DNA of 14,638 bases from assembly GCA_023435335.1 (NCBI GenBank), contig JAEYRU010000017.1, positions 1-14,638 on the forward strand. Reading direction: 5' to 3'. The stretch comes from Pseudomonadota bacterium. GTDB lineage: Bacteria; Pseudomonadota; Alphaproteobacteria; Rhizobiales; Rhizobiaceae. Shown here piece by piece: positions 1-6,606 of the stretch (positions within the stretch are counted from its first letter, which is position 1; each line of letters opens with the position of its first letter). A model generated the notes under the pieces. It had not been told where the DNA came from, ran no database searches, and was given only the letters and a program-made list of their open reading frames with translations. Made by a program: the position numbers and the translations under genes.

Positions 1-358
1 GGCCAAACCACTTCTCAGGACGGGTTGCCACTTCGTGCCGGTTTCGCGCAAGGGCCGCTTGCCACACCCCCGGTTCCCCCGGCTCCTCATCGACGAACGC
101 AACTAGTTCCCGATAGGCTTCCCCCGAAAGGGCAACAATCTGCTTCTGCGTCAGAGGCTCCGGCTTGCGCCGCAACAGCTCCCATTCCCTATCGAGACGC
201 TGGAGGGCATCAACGTGTCGCCGTCGTGCCTCGGCAGGGTCTTTCGTATGGAGGGAGAACTTGATCACCTCCTTGCCCACCAATGCCATTAGATCGGCAG
301 GGACGCGGCGGCGTAGATAATACACGCCGGTCTTTGGGTGTTTCCAAGGACGGGTCAT
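1..358 (-). CDS. Tyrosine-type site-specific integrase, N-terminal part (runs off left edge)
   Basis: The frame is open from an ATG at 358 to the left edge of the window with no stop, giving 119 codons. The N-terminus (MTRPWKHPKTGVYYLRRRVP, then a basic helix with KFSLHTKDPAEARRRH) matches the opening of phage/island integrases of the DUF6538 type: a short beta-hairpin with Y-x-R-R-x-V-P followed by a T-K-D-P-A-E-A-R/K motif. These proteins are tyrosine recombinases that insert and excise mobile DNA, often at tRNA genes. The catalytic domain (R...H-x-x-R...Y) would lie left of the window, so activity cannot be judged. It starts 91 bp beyond the 3' end of tRNA-Thr and points away from it, as expected for an integrase next to its attachment site. 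There is no clear Shine-Dalgarno sequence. The family call is firm; intactness is unknown. Confidence 0.85.
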   Translation of the reverse strand, partial: MTRPWKHPKTGVYYLRRRVPADLMALVGKEVIKFSLHTKDPAEARRRHVDALQRLDREWELLRRKPEPLTQKQIVALSGEAYRELVAFVDEEPGEPGVWQAALARNRHEVATRPEKWFG

Positions 359-371
359 TCAAAGGACCATG

Positions 372-400
372 TGTATAACCCTTGTGTACCACAAAGGCAA
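372..400 (-). promoter_or_regulatory. Candidate integrase promoter with inverted repeat in the spacer
   Basis: Read on the minus strand, TTGCCT (400-395) and TATACA (377-372) are spaced by exactly 17 bp, a good sigma-70-like arrangement. The predicted start site, near 365, leaves a leader of only about 7 nt before the integrase ATG. The spacer contains a perfect inverted repeat, TTGTG-tac-CACAA on the plus strand (382-394), which could be an operator or an integrase arm-type site. The match is by eye and no experimental support is available. Confidence 0.45.
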
Positions 401-449
401 GCCCAAGTCCTTGTTTTCCCGTAACCTTCTGATCCGTAAAGGGAAACGA

Positions 450-524
<75 letters not shown>

Positions 525-624
525 ATTCGCGGGCGCTAATGCCACAGGCGGGACATGAGCGCAAGCGCGGCGGACGCATGTTCGCGTCGGATATCCGCAG
601 GCGGTTTCGTGTGCGCCGCAAGCG

Positions 625-638
625 GCCTATAGATAGGC
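625..638. repeat. 14-bp inverted repeat between tRNA-Thr and the 60-aa gene
   Basis: GCCTAT-AG-ATAGGC is a perfect inverted repeat with 6-bp arms. It lies 100 bp upstream of tRNA-Thr (minus strand) and 38 bp upstream of the 60-aa gene (plus strand), so it sits in a divergent control region. CTATAG within it could act as a -10-like element, but I see no convincing -35 partner. It may be a regulator site or chance. Confidence 0.3.
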
Positions 639-676
639 GCCTCAACACGCTTCCGCCGCATTCGGAAGGAACAAGC

Positions 677-859
677 ATGAGCAAGAAGCCGGAGGGGACG
701 CAGAAGCCACGGCAGGACCGCGAGGCGCGGCTGGTGGAGCAACTCCGGGCCAACCTGCAGCGGCGCAAGGCGCAGGCGCGCTCGCGGCGCGAGGGCGAGG
801 CCGACCGGCGTCCAGCGGGAATATCGGCCTCCGAACCGAGGGATGGGGACGGAGACTAG
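677..859 (+). CDS. Small basic conserved protein upstream of murA
   Basis: This 60-aa protein begins MSKKPEGTQKPRQ and has a strongly basic, probably helical core at residues 15-38 (EARLVEQLRANLQRRKAQAR followed by SRR), then a low-complexity acidic tail (DGDGD). Small proteins with an LRxNLxRRKxQAR core are, from memory, common and unnamed in Alphaproteobacteria, often close to murA; no function is known to me. The ATG at 677 is chosen because GGAAGGA (664-670) sits 6 nt upstream, while the longer open frame extending to 449 would run through the antisense of tRNA-Thr and is not credible. murA follows after 133 bp. The charge suggests nucleic-acid or ribosome binding, but that is only inference. 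There is no signal peptide or membrane segment. Confidence 0.75.
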   Translation: MSKKPEGTQKPRQDREARLVEQLRANLQRRKAQARSRREGEADRRPAGISASEPRDGDGD

Positions 860-992
860 GTGGGCGTCGCTGCCGCTGGCGCTAACCCTCCTGGCGCCTG
901 TTCCTTGAACCGGAACCGGGTCTGGTCTAGAGGGGCCGGGGGACGATAGCGTTTCTAAGGCCGGCCGTTCGCGCCGGGGAGAGTGGGAATTC

Positions 993-2282
993 ATGGATCG
1001 CATCAGGATCGTCGGCGGCAACAAGCTGCATGGCACGATACCGATTTCGGGCGCCAAGAACGCCGCGCTGCCGCTGATGATCGCCTCTCTGCTGACCGAG
1101 GGGACACTCAGCCTCGACAATGTGCCGCACCTGGCGGACGTCGAGCAGCTGATCCGCATCCTGGGGAACCATGGCGTCGACTATATGGTGAACGGCCGCC
1201 GCGAGGGCGACAGCCAGTCCTATGCGCGCACGATCCACTTTTCCGCCAAGTCAATCGTCGACACGACCGCGCCGTATGAGCTGGTTTCCAAGATGCGTGC
1301 CAGCTTCTGGGTGATCGGGCCGCTGCTGGCGCGCATGGGCGAGGCCAAGGTTTCGCTGCCGGGCGGCTGCGCCATCGGCACGCGGCCCGTGGACCTGTTC
1401 ATCGACGGCCTTGCCAAGCTCGGTACCGAGATCGAGATCGAGAACGGCTACGTGCTGGCACGGGCGCCAAAGGGCCTGATCGGCAACCGCTACGTATTCC
1501 CCAAGGTATCCGTCGGCGCCACGCATGTGCTGATGATGGCCGCCTCGCTGGCAAAGGGCGAGACGGTGCTGGAGAACGCCGCGCGCGAGCCGGAAATCGT
1601 CAACCTGGCCGACTGCCTGAACGCCATGGGCGCGAAGATCTCCGGCGCCGGCACGCCGACCATCGTGATCGAGGGCGTGGCGCGGCTTGGCGGCGCCAAG
1701 CATGCCGTGATCCCCGACCGCATCGAAACGGGCACCTATGCGATGGCGGTCGCCATGGCCGGCGGCGACGTTCTGCTGGAAGGCGCGCGCGCCGACCTGC
1801 TGGAGACGGCGCTCGACACGATCGCGCGGACCGGCGCGGAGATCATCCCGGTGAACTCGGGCATCCGCGTGCGGCGCAACGGTGCCGGCATTTCCGCGGT
1901 CGACGTGAACACGGAGCCCTATCCGGGCTTCCCGACCGACCTGCAGGCGCAGTTCATGGGCCTGATGACCATGGCCAGGGGCAAGTCGCGCATCACCGAG
2001 ACGATTTTCGAGAACCGCTTCATGCACGTGCAGGAACTCGCCCGCCTCGGCGCGAGGATATCGCTGTCGGGGCAGACCGCGATCGTGGAAGGCGTGCCGT
2101 CGCTGAAGGGCGCGCCGGTCATGGCGACAGACCTCAGGGCGTCGGTGTCTCTCGTGATCGCGGGGCTGGCGGCGGAGGGCGAGACCACCGTCCACCGCGT
2201 CTACCATCTCGACCGCGGCTTCGAGCGGCTGGAGCAGAAGCTGTCCAACTGCGGCGCCGTGGTGGAGCGCGTCTCGGAATAG
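993..2282 (+). CDS. murA: UDP-N-acetylglucosamine 1-carboxyvinyltransferase MurA
   Basis: MurA transfers enolpyruvate from PEP to UDP-GlcNAc, the first committed step of peptidoglycan synthesis, in the cytoplasm. The protein has 429 aa (E. coli MurA has 419) and the family motifs are all visible: SGAKNAALPL with K22; RASFWVIGPL; the catalytic loop SLPGGCAIGTRPVDL with the PEP-binding and fosfomycin-target cysteine at C126; PYPGFPTDLQAQ with the general-base aspartate at D316; and DLRASVSLVIAGLA with the substrate-binding arginine near the C-terminus. Having Cys rather than Asp at 126 predicts a fosfomycin-sensitive enzyme. The ATG at 993 is preceded by GGGGAGAG (976-983). It is the first large gene of the housekeeping block, and DUF2948 follows 73 bp downstream. 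Confidence 0.97.
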   Translation: MDRIRIVGGNKLHGTIPISGAKNAALPLMIASLLTEGTLSLDNVPHLADVEQLIRILGNHGVDYMVNGRREGDSQSYARTIHFSAKSIVDTTAPYELVSKMRASFWVIGPLLARMGEAKVSLPGGCAIGTRPVDLFIDGLAKLGTEIEIENGYVLARAPKGLIGNRYVFPKVSVGATHVLMMAASLAKGETVLENAAREPEIVNLADCLNAMGAKISGAGTPTIVIEGVARLGGAKHAVIPDRIETGTYAMAVAMAGGDVLLEGARADLLETALDTIARTGAEIIPVNSGIRVRRNGAGISAVDVNTEPYPGFPTDLQAQFMGLMTMARGKSRITETIFENRFMHVQELARLGARISLSGQTAIVEGVPSLKGAPVMATDLRASVSLVIAGLAAEGETTVHRVYHLDRGFERLEQKLSNCGAVVERVSE

Positions 2283-2314
2283 GCCGGAAGGCGCGGTTGC
2301 AGAGCCGGGCCAGA

Positions 2315-2336
2315 ACGCCTAACAGAAGGCGTCTTT
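2315..2336 (+). terminator. Weak hairpin between murA and the DUF2948 gene
   Basis: ACGCCT (2315-2320) and AGGCGT (2327-2332) form a perfect 6-bp stem with loop AACAGA, followed only by CTTT. The T-tract is too short for a strong intrinsic terminator. It could partly reduce readthrough from murA, act as an RNA-processing site, or be chance. Confidence 0.25.
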
Positions 2337-2355
2337 CAACCGAGCCGAAGCCAAG

Positions 2356-2793
2356 ATGCAGCTGCTGAAACTCGTAGCGCTCGACGAAGAGGATCTCGCC
2401 ATCGTGTCCGCGCATGTGCAGGACGCGGTGATGAAGGTCGGCGACATCGCCTGGCTTCCGGCCGAGAAGCGTGTGCTCCTCACCATGAATCGCTTCGCCT
2501 GGGAAAAGAAGACGCGTTCGTTGTTCTCAAGGGCGCATGAACGCCGACGCAGCGTGCTCCATTTCGAGCGCGTCAGGCATGTGCGCTCCACCGGCATAGA
2601 CCGCGAGAAGGAAGACGACGTGCTCAGCCTGCTCGCGGCCCGCTTTATCGCCACGGAGCCCCCCGCCGGGCGCATCGAACTCGATTTCGCAGGGGGCGGG
2701 ACGCTTGTGCTCGATGTCGAGTGCATCGAGGCCCGACTGTCGGACCTTGGCGCCGCCTGGCAGGCCGCGGCCAGGCCGCGGCACAAGATCTGA
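2356..2793 (+). CDS. DUF2948 family protein
   Basis: The 145-aa protein opens with MQLLKLVALDEEDLAIVSAH and continues VQDAVMKVGDIAWLP...RFAWE, the signature of DUF2948. This is an uncharacterised family of about 140-150 aa that I know from Alphaproteobacteria, usually located directly before hisD. No signal peptide, membrane segment or catalytic motif is visible, and the sequence mixes predicted beta strands with a basic middle (RAHERRRSVLHFERVRHVR). The stop at 2791-2793 lies 7 bp before the hisD start, and AGGA from the stop region supplies the hisD ribosome-binding site, so translation of the two is probably coupled. Family assignment is confident; function is unknown. Confidence 0.88.
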   Translation: MQLLKLVALDEEDLAIVSAHVQDAVMKVGDIAWLPAEKRVLLTMNRFAWEKKTRSLFSRAHERRRSVLHFERVRHVRSTGIDREKEDDVLSLLAARFIATEPPAGRIELDFAGGGTLVLDVECIEARLSDLGAAWQAAARPRHKI

Positions 2794-2800
2794 GGACGGG

Positions 2801-4093
2801 ATGGCGATCCGCCTCGACCAGCGCGAGCCCGGCTTCGAGGAACGCTTCGCGGCGTTCCTGACGACCAAGCGCGAGGTATCCGAGGACGTCGATGCCACCG
2901 TGCGGGAGATCATTCAGCGTGTGCGCGCCGACGGCGACCGCGCGCTGATCGACTACTCCGCCCGGTTCGACGGGATCGATCTGAACAAAACCGGGATCAG
3001 GGTCTCAGAGGACGAGATAGCCGAGGCAAGTCGCGCCGTCGAACCACGGACGCTCGATGCGCTTGCTCACGCGCATGAGCGCATCACCTCCCACCACGAG
3101 CGCCAGAAGCCGAGAGATGACCGCTACACCGACGCGCTCGGCGTGGAACTCGGCTCCCGCTGGACCGCGATCGAGGCGGTCGGGCTCTACGTGCCGGGAG
3201 GCACGGCGAGCTATCCGAGTTCTGTACTGATGAACGCCGTGCCCGCGCGCGTGGGCGGCGTCGAGCGCATCGTGATGACGGTGCCGGCCTCTGGCGGCGC
3301 CATCAACCCTCTGGTACTGGCGGCGGCCTCGCTTGCCGGCGTCCATGAGGTCTATCGCGTCGGGGGCGCGCAGGCGATCGCCGCCCTCGCCTACGGGACC
3401 GAAACGATCCTCCCGGTTGCCAAGATCGTAGGGCCGGGCAATGCCTATGTTGCCGCCGCCAAACGCCGCGTCTTCGGCACGGTCGGCATCGACATGGTGG
3501 CGGGACCGTCCGAAGTGCTGATCATCGCCGACGGCGACAACGATCCCGACTGGCTGGCCGCCGATCTGCTGGCGCAAGCCGAGCACGACACCGCCGCACA
3601 ATCGATCCTCATCACCGACGATTTGCGCCTGGCTGACGCGGTGGCAAGGGCGGTGGAACTGCAGATCGCCCGCCTGCCTCGCGCCCAGACGGCGGCGGCG
3701 AGCTGGCGCGACTTCGGGGCAATCATCCTCGTGGGCTCGCTGGCCGACGCATTGCCGCTGGCCAACCGCATCGCCGCGGAACATGTCGAGATCGCCGCCG
3801 ATGATGCGGAAGCGCTGCTTGCCGGAATCCGCAATGCCGGGGCCATATTCGTCGGCCGCCACACGCCGGAAGTGATCGGCGATTATGTCGGCGGCTCCAA
3901 TCACGTGCTGCCGACGGCGCGCTCTGCCCGCTTTTCGTCCGGGCTTTCGGTGCTCGACTTCGTGAAGCGCACCTCGATCCTCAAGCTCGGCCCGCAGCAA
4001 CTGCGGGAGCTCGCGCCCTCGGCTATCGCTCTTGCCGAGGCCGAAGGGCTCGACGCGCACGCCCGCTCGGTGGCGATCCGGCTGAACATGTAG
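2801..4093 (+). CDS. hisD: Histidinol dehydrogenase HisD
   Basis: HisD oxidises L-histidinol to L-histidine in two NAD+-dependent steps, the end of histidine synthesis. With the ATG at 2801 the protein has 430 aa (E. coli has 434). The active-site residues fall where expected: zinc ligands Q259 and H262 (AQAEHD), catalytic pair E327/H328 (IAAEHVEI), D361 (GDYVGGSNHVLP) and H420 (LDAHARSVAIRL). The NAD-binding region VPGGTASYPSSVLMNAVPA and the KIVGPGNAYVAAAKR motif are also clear. An in-frame ATG at 2705 would add 32 residues lying inside the DUF2948 gene and is rejected; GAGGA (2792-2796) supports 2801. No other his gene is nearby; in this lineage hisD is found apart from the main his genes. 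Confidence 0.97.
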   Translation: MAIRLDQREPGFEERFAAFLTTKREVSEDVDATVREIIQRVRADGDRALIDYSARFDGIDLNKTGIRVSEDEIAEASRAVEPRTLDALAHAHERITSHHERQKPRDDRYTDALGVELGSRWTAIEAVGLYVPGGTASYPSSVLMNAVPARVGGVERIVMTVPASGGAINPLVLAAASLAGVHEVYRVGGAQAIAALAYGTETILPVAKIVGPGNAYVAAAKRRVFGTVGIDMVAGPSEVLIIADGDNDPDWLAADLLAQAEHDTAAQSILITDDLRLADAVARAVELQIARLPRAQTAAASWRDFGAIILVGSLADALPLANRIAAEHVEIAADDAEALLAGIRNAGAIFVGRHTPEVIGDYVGGSNHVLPTARSARFSSGLSVLDFVKRTSILKLGPQQLRELAPSAIALAEAEGLDAHARSVAIRLNM

Positions 4094-4099
4094 GCTGCG

Positions 4100-4582
4100 A
4101 TGAGCGACGGCCAATCCGCGAGCGCCCGCCTCATCGATGTCGAACTCGACGAGTCGATCGGCCGCTCCACGCCGGACATCGAGCATGAACGCGCGGTCGC
4201 CATCTTCGACCTGATAGAGGAAAACAATTTCCATCCAATCGGCGATGCCGGAGGCCCCTACAAGCTCAGGCTGTCACTTGCCGATTCGAAGCTCGTCTTC
4301 GCAATCTCGCGGGAGGACGGCTCGCCCGTCGTCACCCACATCCTTTCGCTGACGCCGTTCCGGCGCATCGTGAAAGACTACTATCTCATCTGCGAAAGCT
4401 ACTACGAGGCGATCCGCGTCGCCACCCCGAGCCAGATCGAGGCGATCGACATGGGCAGGCGGGGCATCCACAACGACGGCTCGCAGACGCTGATGGACAG
4501 ACTGAAGGGCAAGATCGAGATGGATTTCGACACCGCCCGTCGGCTGTTCACGCTGGTTTGCGTGCTGCACTGGCGGGGCTGA
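4100..4582 (+). CDS. UPF0262 family protein
   Basis: This 160-aa protein shows the hallmarks of UPF0262: R-L-I-D-V-E-L-D near residues 10-17, a central HERAVAIFDLIEENNF, then LSLTPFRRIVKDYYLICESY and the C-terminal IDMGRRGIHNDGSQTLMDRL. The family is restricted to Alphaproteobacteria as far as I know and has no established function. It is predicted cytoplasmic, with no signal or transmembrane stretch. It starts 6 bp after the hisD stop, so the two are almost certainly cotranscribed; its ribosome-binding site is weak, which fits translational coupling to hisD. The strongly conserved C-terminal part (GRRGIHN) suggests a binding surface, but this is inference. Confidence 0.9.
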   Translation: MSDGQSASARLIDVELDESIGRSTPDIEHERAVAIFDLIEENNFHPIGDAGGPYKLRLSLADSKLVFAISREDGSPVVTHILSLTPFRRIVKDYYLICESYYEAIRVATPSQIEAIDMGRRGIHNDGSQTLMDRLKGKIEMDFDTARRLFTLVCVLHWRG

Positions 4583-4637
4583 CGAGTGGCGGATATCGAA
4601 ACGCTTGGCCGGCGAGTGGCACCTTCGGAGGCGCGCC

Positions 4638-5093
4638 TTGTCCGCTGAGGCGCCCGCGCCGCGCTCCGTGCTCTTCCTCTGCGGCATGAACGCGGTGCGC
4701 TCGCCGATGGCCGAGCAACTGGCCAGAAGGATGCTTCCGCGCGACGTGTTCGTGGCGTCCGCAGGCGTGCGGCCGGGTGAGCGCGATCCGTTCGTCGATG
4801 CGGTGCTCGCCGAAGCGGGCCTTGCGCTGGGCGATCGCCAGCCGCGCACGCTCGACCAGGTCGAGGACGACTTCTTCGACCTGATCGTCACGCTTTCTCC
4901 GGAAGCGCACCACGCCGCGCTGGAACTGACCCGTTCGCTCGCCGTGGACGTCGAATACTGGCCGATGCCGGATCCGACCGGTATCAGCGGCACGCGCGAG
5001 CAGATAATGAACGCCTACCGCGACGTGCGCGATCGGCTGGAAAGGCGTATCGGCGAACGCTTCGGCCCTCGCCGGAAGCCCGATTCCGCCTGA
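4638..5093 (+). CDS. Low-molecular-weight phosphatase-like protein with altered P-loop
   Basis: The predicted product has 151 aa in the low-molecular-weight tyrosine phosphatase / ArsC fold. The P-loop CGMNAVRS (C15 to R21) keeps the C-x5-R-S catalytic core and is followed by PMAEQLARRM. An aspartate in WPMPDPTG (D112) is in the right place for the general acid. The usual loop is C-x-G-N-x-C-R-S; here the third-position Gly is Met and the second Cys is Val, so the substrate may differ from classical phosphotyrosine or arsenate enzymes. The start is taken as TTG at 4638 because GGAGG (4627-4631) lies 6 nt upstream; TTG at 4605 would add 11 residues and has no such site. It lies 55 bp after UPF0262. 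The natural substrate is unknown. Confidence 0.82.
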   Translation: MSAEAPAPRSVLFLCGMNAVRSPMAEQLARRMLPRDVFVASAGVRPGERDPFVDAVLAEAGLALGDRQPRTLDQVEDDFFDLIVTLSPEAHHAALELTRSLAVDVEYWPMPDPTGISGTREQIMNAYRDVRDRLERRIGERFGPRRKPDSA

Positions 5094-5103
5094 AACAACC
5101 GTG

Positions 5104-5130
5104 TTCACAAGCGCGGCTTTATCATATAGG
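5104..5130 (+). promoter_or_regulatory. Possible infA promoter
   Basis: TTCACA (5104-5109, five of six bases of the -35 consensus) is followed after 15 bp by TATAGG (5125-5130) in an AT-rich patch that stands out in this GC-rich region. The spacing is short, so the call is tentative. It would give infA, and perhaps maf and yacG, transcription independent of the upstream genes, leaving a leader of roughly 45-50 nt. Confidence 0.35.
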
Positions 5131-5183
5131 TTCCGCGCGAATTTCCGGCCGCCGGCCGGGACCATCCCAACCCGAAGGTGAAT

Positions 5184-5402
5184 ATGCCGAAGGAAGAAGT
5201 ACTGGAATTTCCCGGCGTGGTGACGGAACTGCTGCCCAATGCGATGTTCCGCGTGAAGCTGGAGAACGAGCACGAGATCATCGCCCACACGGCGGGGCGC
5301 ATGCGCAAGAACCGCATCAGGGTGCTCACGGGCGACAAGGTGCTGGTTGAGATGACGCCCTACGATCTCACCAAAGGCCGCATCACCTATCGTTTCAAGT
5401 AG
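5184..5402 (+). CDS. infA: Translation initiation factor IF-1
   Basis: IF-1 is the small OB-fold factor that blocks the ribosomal A site during initiation, together with IF-2 and IF-3. From the ATG at 5184 the protein has 72 aa, exactly the usual length, and aligns along its length with E. coli IF-1: [10 protein letters not shown], then [20 protein letters not shown], then [21 protein letters not shown] two codons upstream (5178) is in frame, but it overlaps GAAGG (5174-5178), which fits better as the ribosome-binding site for 5184. The gene is 90 bp after the phosphatase and 35 bp before maf. It lies outside any ribosomal-protein operon, inside the alphaproteobacterial murA-yacG cluster. Confidence 0.97.
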
Positions 5403-5437
5403 CAGCCGGACGCGCTTGAGCGACGGGCAGGGCATCG

Positions 5438-6064
5438 ATGAGCGTCTTCCAGAAACTTGTTCTCGCCTCAGGATCGCCGCGCCGCGTCGAACTGCTTCAG
5501 CAGGCCGGCATCGAGCCCGACCGCCTTATCCCCGCCGACATCGACGAGACGCCCAAACGGGCCGAGCATCCCGGTTCGCTCGCCAAGCGCCTCTCGCGGG
5601 AAAAGGCCGAGAAGGCGCGCAGCGTCTTCCTGAAGGACCCCGATGAAGGCGAGGCCTACATCCTGGCTGCCGACACGGTGGTCGCGGTGGGGCGGCGCAT
5701 CCTGCCCAAGGCCGAGATGGTCGACGAGGCGTCCAATTGCCTGCGGCTGCTGTCGGGCCGCTCGCACAAGGTCTTCACCGGGCTGTGCCTGATCACGCCG
5801 TCAGGCAGGCTGCGCCAGAAGCTGGTTGAAACCCGCGTGCGCTTCAAGCGTTTGTCGCGGGAGGAGCTGGAAAGCTATCTCGCGTCTGGCGAGTGGCGAG
5901 GGAAGGCCGGCGGCTATGCCATCCAGGGGCTGGCCGGCGTCTTCGTCGTCAAGCTCGTAGGCTCCTACACCAACGTAGTCGGCTTGCCGCTGCACGAGAC
6001 CGTCAATCTTCTCGTAGCGGACGGCTACAAGGTGCACTTCAACTGGCTGTCGGCACACGCCTGA
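5438..6064 (+). CDS. maf: Maf family nucleoside triphosphate pyrophosphatase (YhdE-like)
   Basis: Maf proteins hydrolyse non-canonical or surplus nucleoside triphosphates to monophosphate and pyrophosphate, keeping the nucleotide pool clean, and have also been linked to septum inhibition. This 208-aa protein has the N-terminal LASGSPRR motif (residues 9-16), the catalytic aspartate D79 in AADTVV, KAGGYAIQGLAGVFV, and GSYTNVVGLPL near the C-terminus. The G-Y-A-I-Q-G and N/S-x-V-V-G-L-P-L signatures resemble the YhdE branch (dTTP/UTP pyrophosphatase) rather than the YceF branch (7-methyl-GTP). The substrate is therefore inferred from subgroup, not proven. It starts 35 bp after infA with a GGGCAGGGC stretch just upstream, and yacG follows 11 bp after its stop. 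Confidence 0.93.
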   Translation: MSVFQKLVLASGSPRRVELLQQAGIEPDRLIPADIDETPKRAEHPGSLAKRLSREKAEKARSVFLKDPDEGEAYILAADTVVAVGRRILPKAEMVDEASNCLRLLSGRSHKVFTGLCLITPSGRLRQKLVETRVRFKRLSREELESYLASGEWRGKAGGYAIQGLAGVFVVKLVGSYTNVVGLPLHETVNLLVADGYKVHFNWLSAHA

Positions 6065-6075
6065 AACATTCGACC

Positions 6076-6282
6076 ATGAGCCTCTATCCCGAGAAGGTCA
6101 CGCCGCTCAGACCCAAGCGCCCCTGCCCCGAATGCGGGCGGCCGTCAGCGCGCGAGACCTATCCGTTCTGCTCGGTGCGCTGCAAGAACATCGATCTCAA
6201 CCGCTGGCTTTCCGGCTCCTATGTGCTTCCGGGCGCGGAGGAGGAGGGGGGCGATGACGCCGAAAGCGGAGAGCGGGACTGA
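6076..6282 (+). CDS. yacG: DNA gyrase inhibitor YacG (zinc-ribbon protein)
   Basis: YacG is a small zinc protein that binds GyrB and inhibits gyrase in E. coli. The 68-aa product has the four zinc ligands C17, C20, C32 and C36 (CPEC and FCSVRC), followed by the family signature KNIDLNRWLSGSYVLPG and an acidic tail. The ATG at 6076 is 11 bp after the maf stop and lacks a strong ribosome-binding site, so its translation may be coupled to maf. The maf-yacG pairing is usual in Alphaproteobacteria. The open frame extends upstream inside maf, but family length supports this start. Confidence 0.92.
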   Translation: MSLYPEKVTPLRPKRPCPECGRPSARETYPFCSVRCKNIDLNRWLSGSYVLPGAEEEGGDDAESGERD

Positions 6283-6363
6283 CGTCCTGTCAATCCAGGA
6301 GACGGCGTTTGGACGGCGCGCGCCGACCCCCAGGGCAGTTCACAAATCGCAGGGCGGAAGCGC

Positions 6364-6391
6364 TGGACAGGCGGAAATTGCGTGCTATAAC
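6364..6391 (+). promoter_or_regulatory. Likely tRNA-Phe promoter
   Basis: TGGACA (6364-6369) and TATAAC (6386-6391) match the -35 and -10 consensus at five of six positions each, with a 16-bp spacer. Transcription would start near 6398 and give a precursor with a 5' leader of about 65-70 nt to be removed by RNase P. This is the best promoter match in the window. Confidence 0.6.
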
Positions 6392-6465
6392 CCACGCGCT
6401 TTCGGCGGCGACCAACCCGCCGGCGCGGCGAAGACCGGGCATCAAAGTCCGCTCCCGCCATGGAT

Positions 6466-6541
6466 GCCCAGGTAGCTCAGTTGGTAGAGCAGCGGATTGA
6501 AAATCCGCGTGTCGGTGGTTCGATTCCGCCCCTGGGCACCA
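6466..6541 (+). tRNA. tRNA-Phe (anticodon GAA)
   Basis: A complete tRNA of 76 nt including an encoded CCA. The acceptor stem GCCCAGG pairs with CCTGGGC, with discriminator A and CCA at 6539-6541. The D-arm reads TAGCTCAGTTGGTAGAGCA. The anticodon stem GCGGA/TCCGC (6492-6496 and 6504-6508) carries the loop TTGAAAA with GAA at 6499-6501, which decodes Phe. The T-loop is GTTCGATTC. The gene ends the housekeeping block and converges on the aldehyde dehydrogenase gene, whose stop is 66 bp away. No clear terminator hairpin is visible between them. Confidence 0.97.
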
Positions 6542-6606
6542 CTCACCCGTTTCCTGATGATCTCGTCGATCCCGATGTCCGGTTGCTATCGCGCGCCCGC
6601 AGCCTG

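Noticed and set aside
905..930. TTGAAC followed by TCTAGA as a murA promoter
   Set aside because: The spacer is only 15 bp and the -10 match is poor; not enough to call.
1251..2207. Long minus-strand open frame (318 aa) across murA
   Set aside because: It lies wholly antisense to a clear murA, has composition typical of GC-rich shadow frames (rich in R, H, A, D), and has no recognisable motif.
3005..4234. Long minus-strand open frame (409 aa) across hisD
   Set aside because: Antisense to hisD and the UPF0262 gene, with shadow-frame composition and no family resemblance.
6285..6300. Hairpin TCCTG-tcaatc-CAGGA after yacG as a terminator
   Set aside because: The stem is only 5 bp and no T-tract follows, so it is not a credible intrinsic terminator.
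6542..6606. Insertion or attachment repeat at the tRNA-Phe 3' end
   Set aside because: I found no second copy of the tRNA-Phe 3' segment in the window and no integrase beside it.
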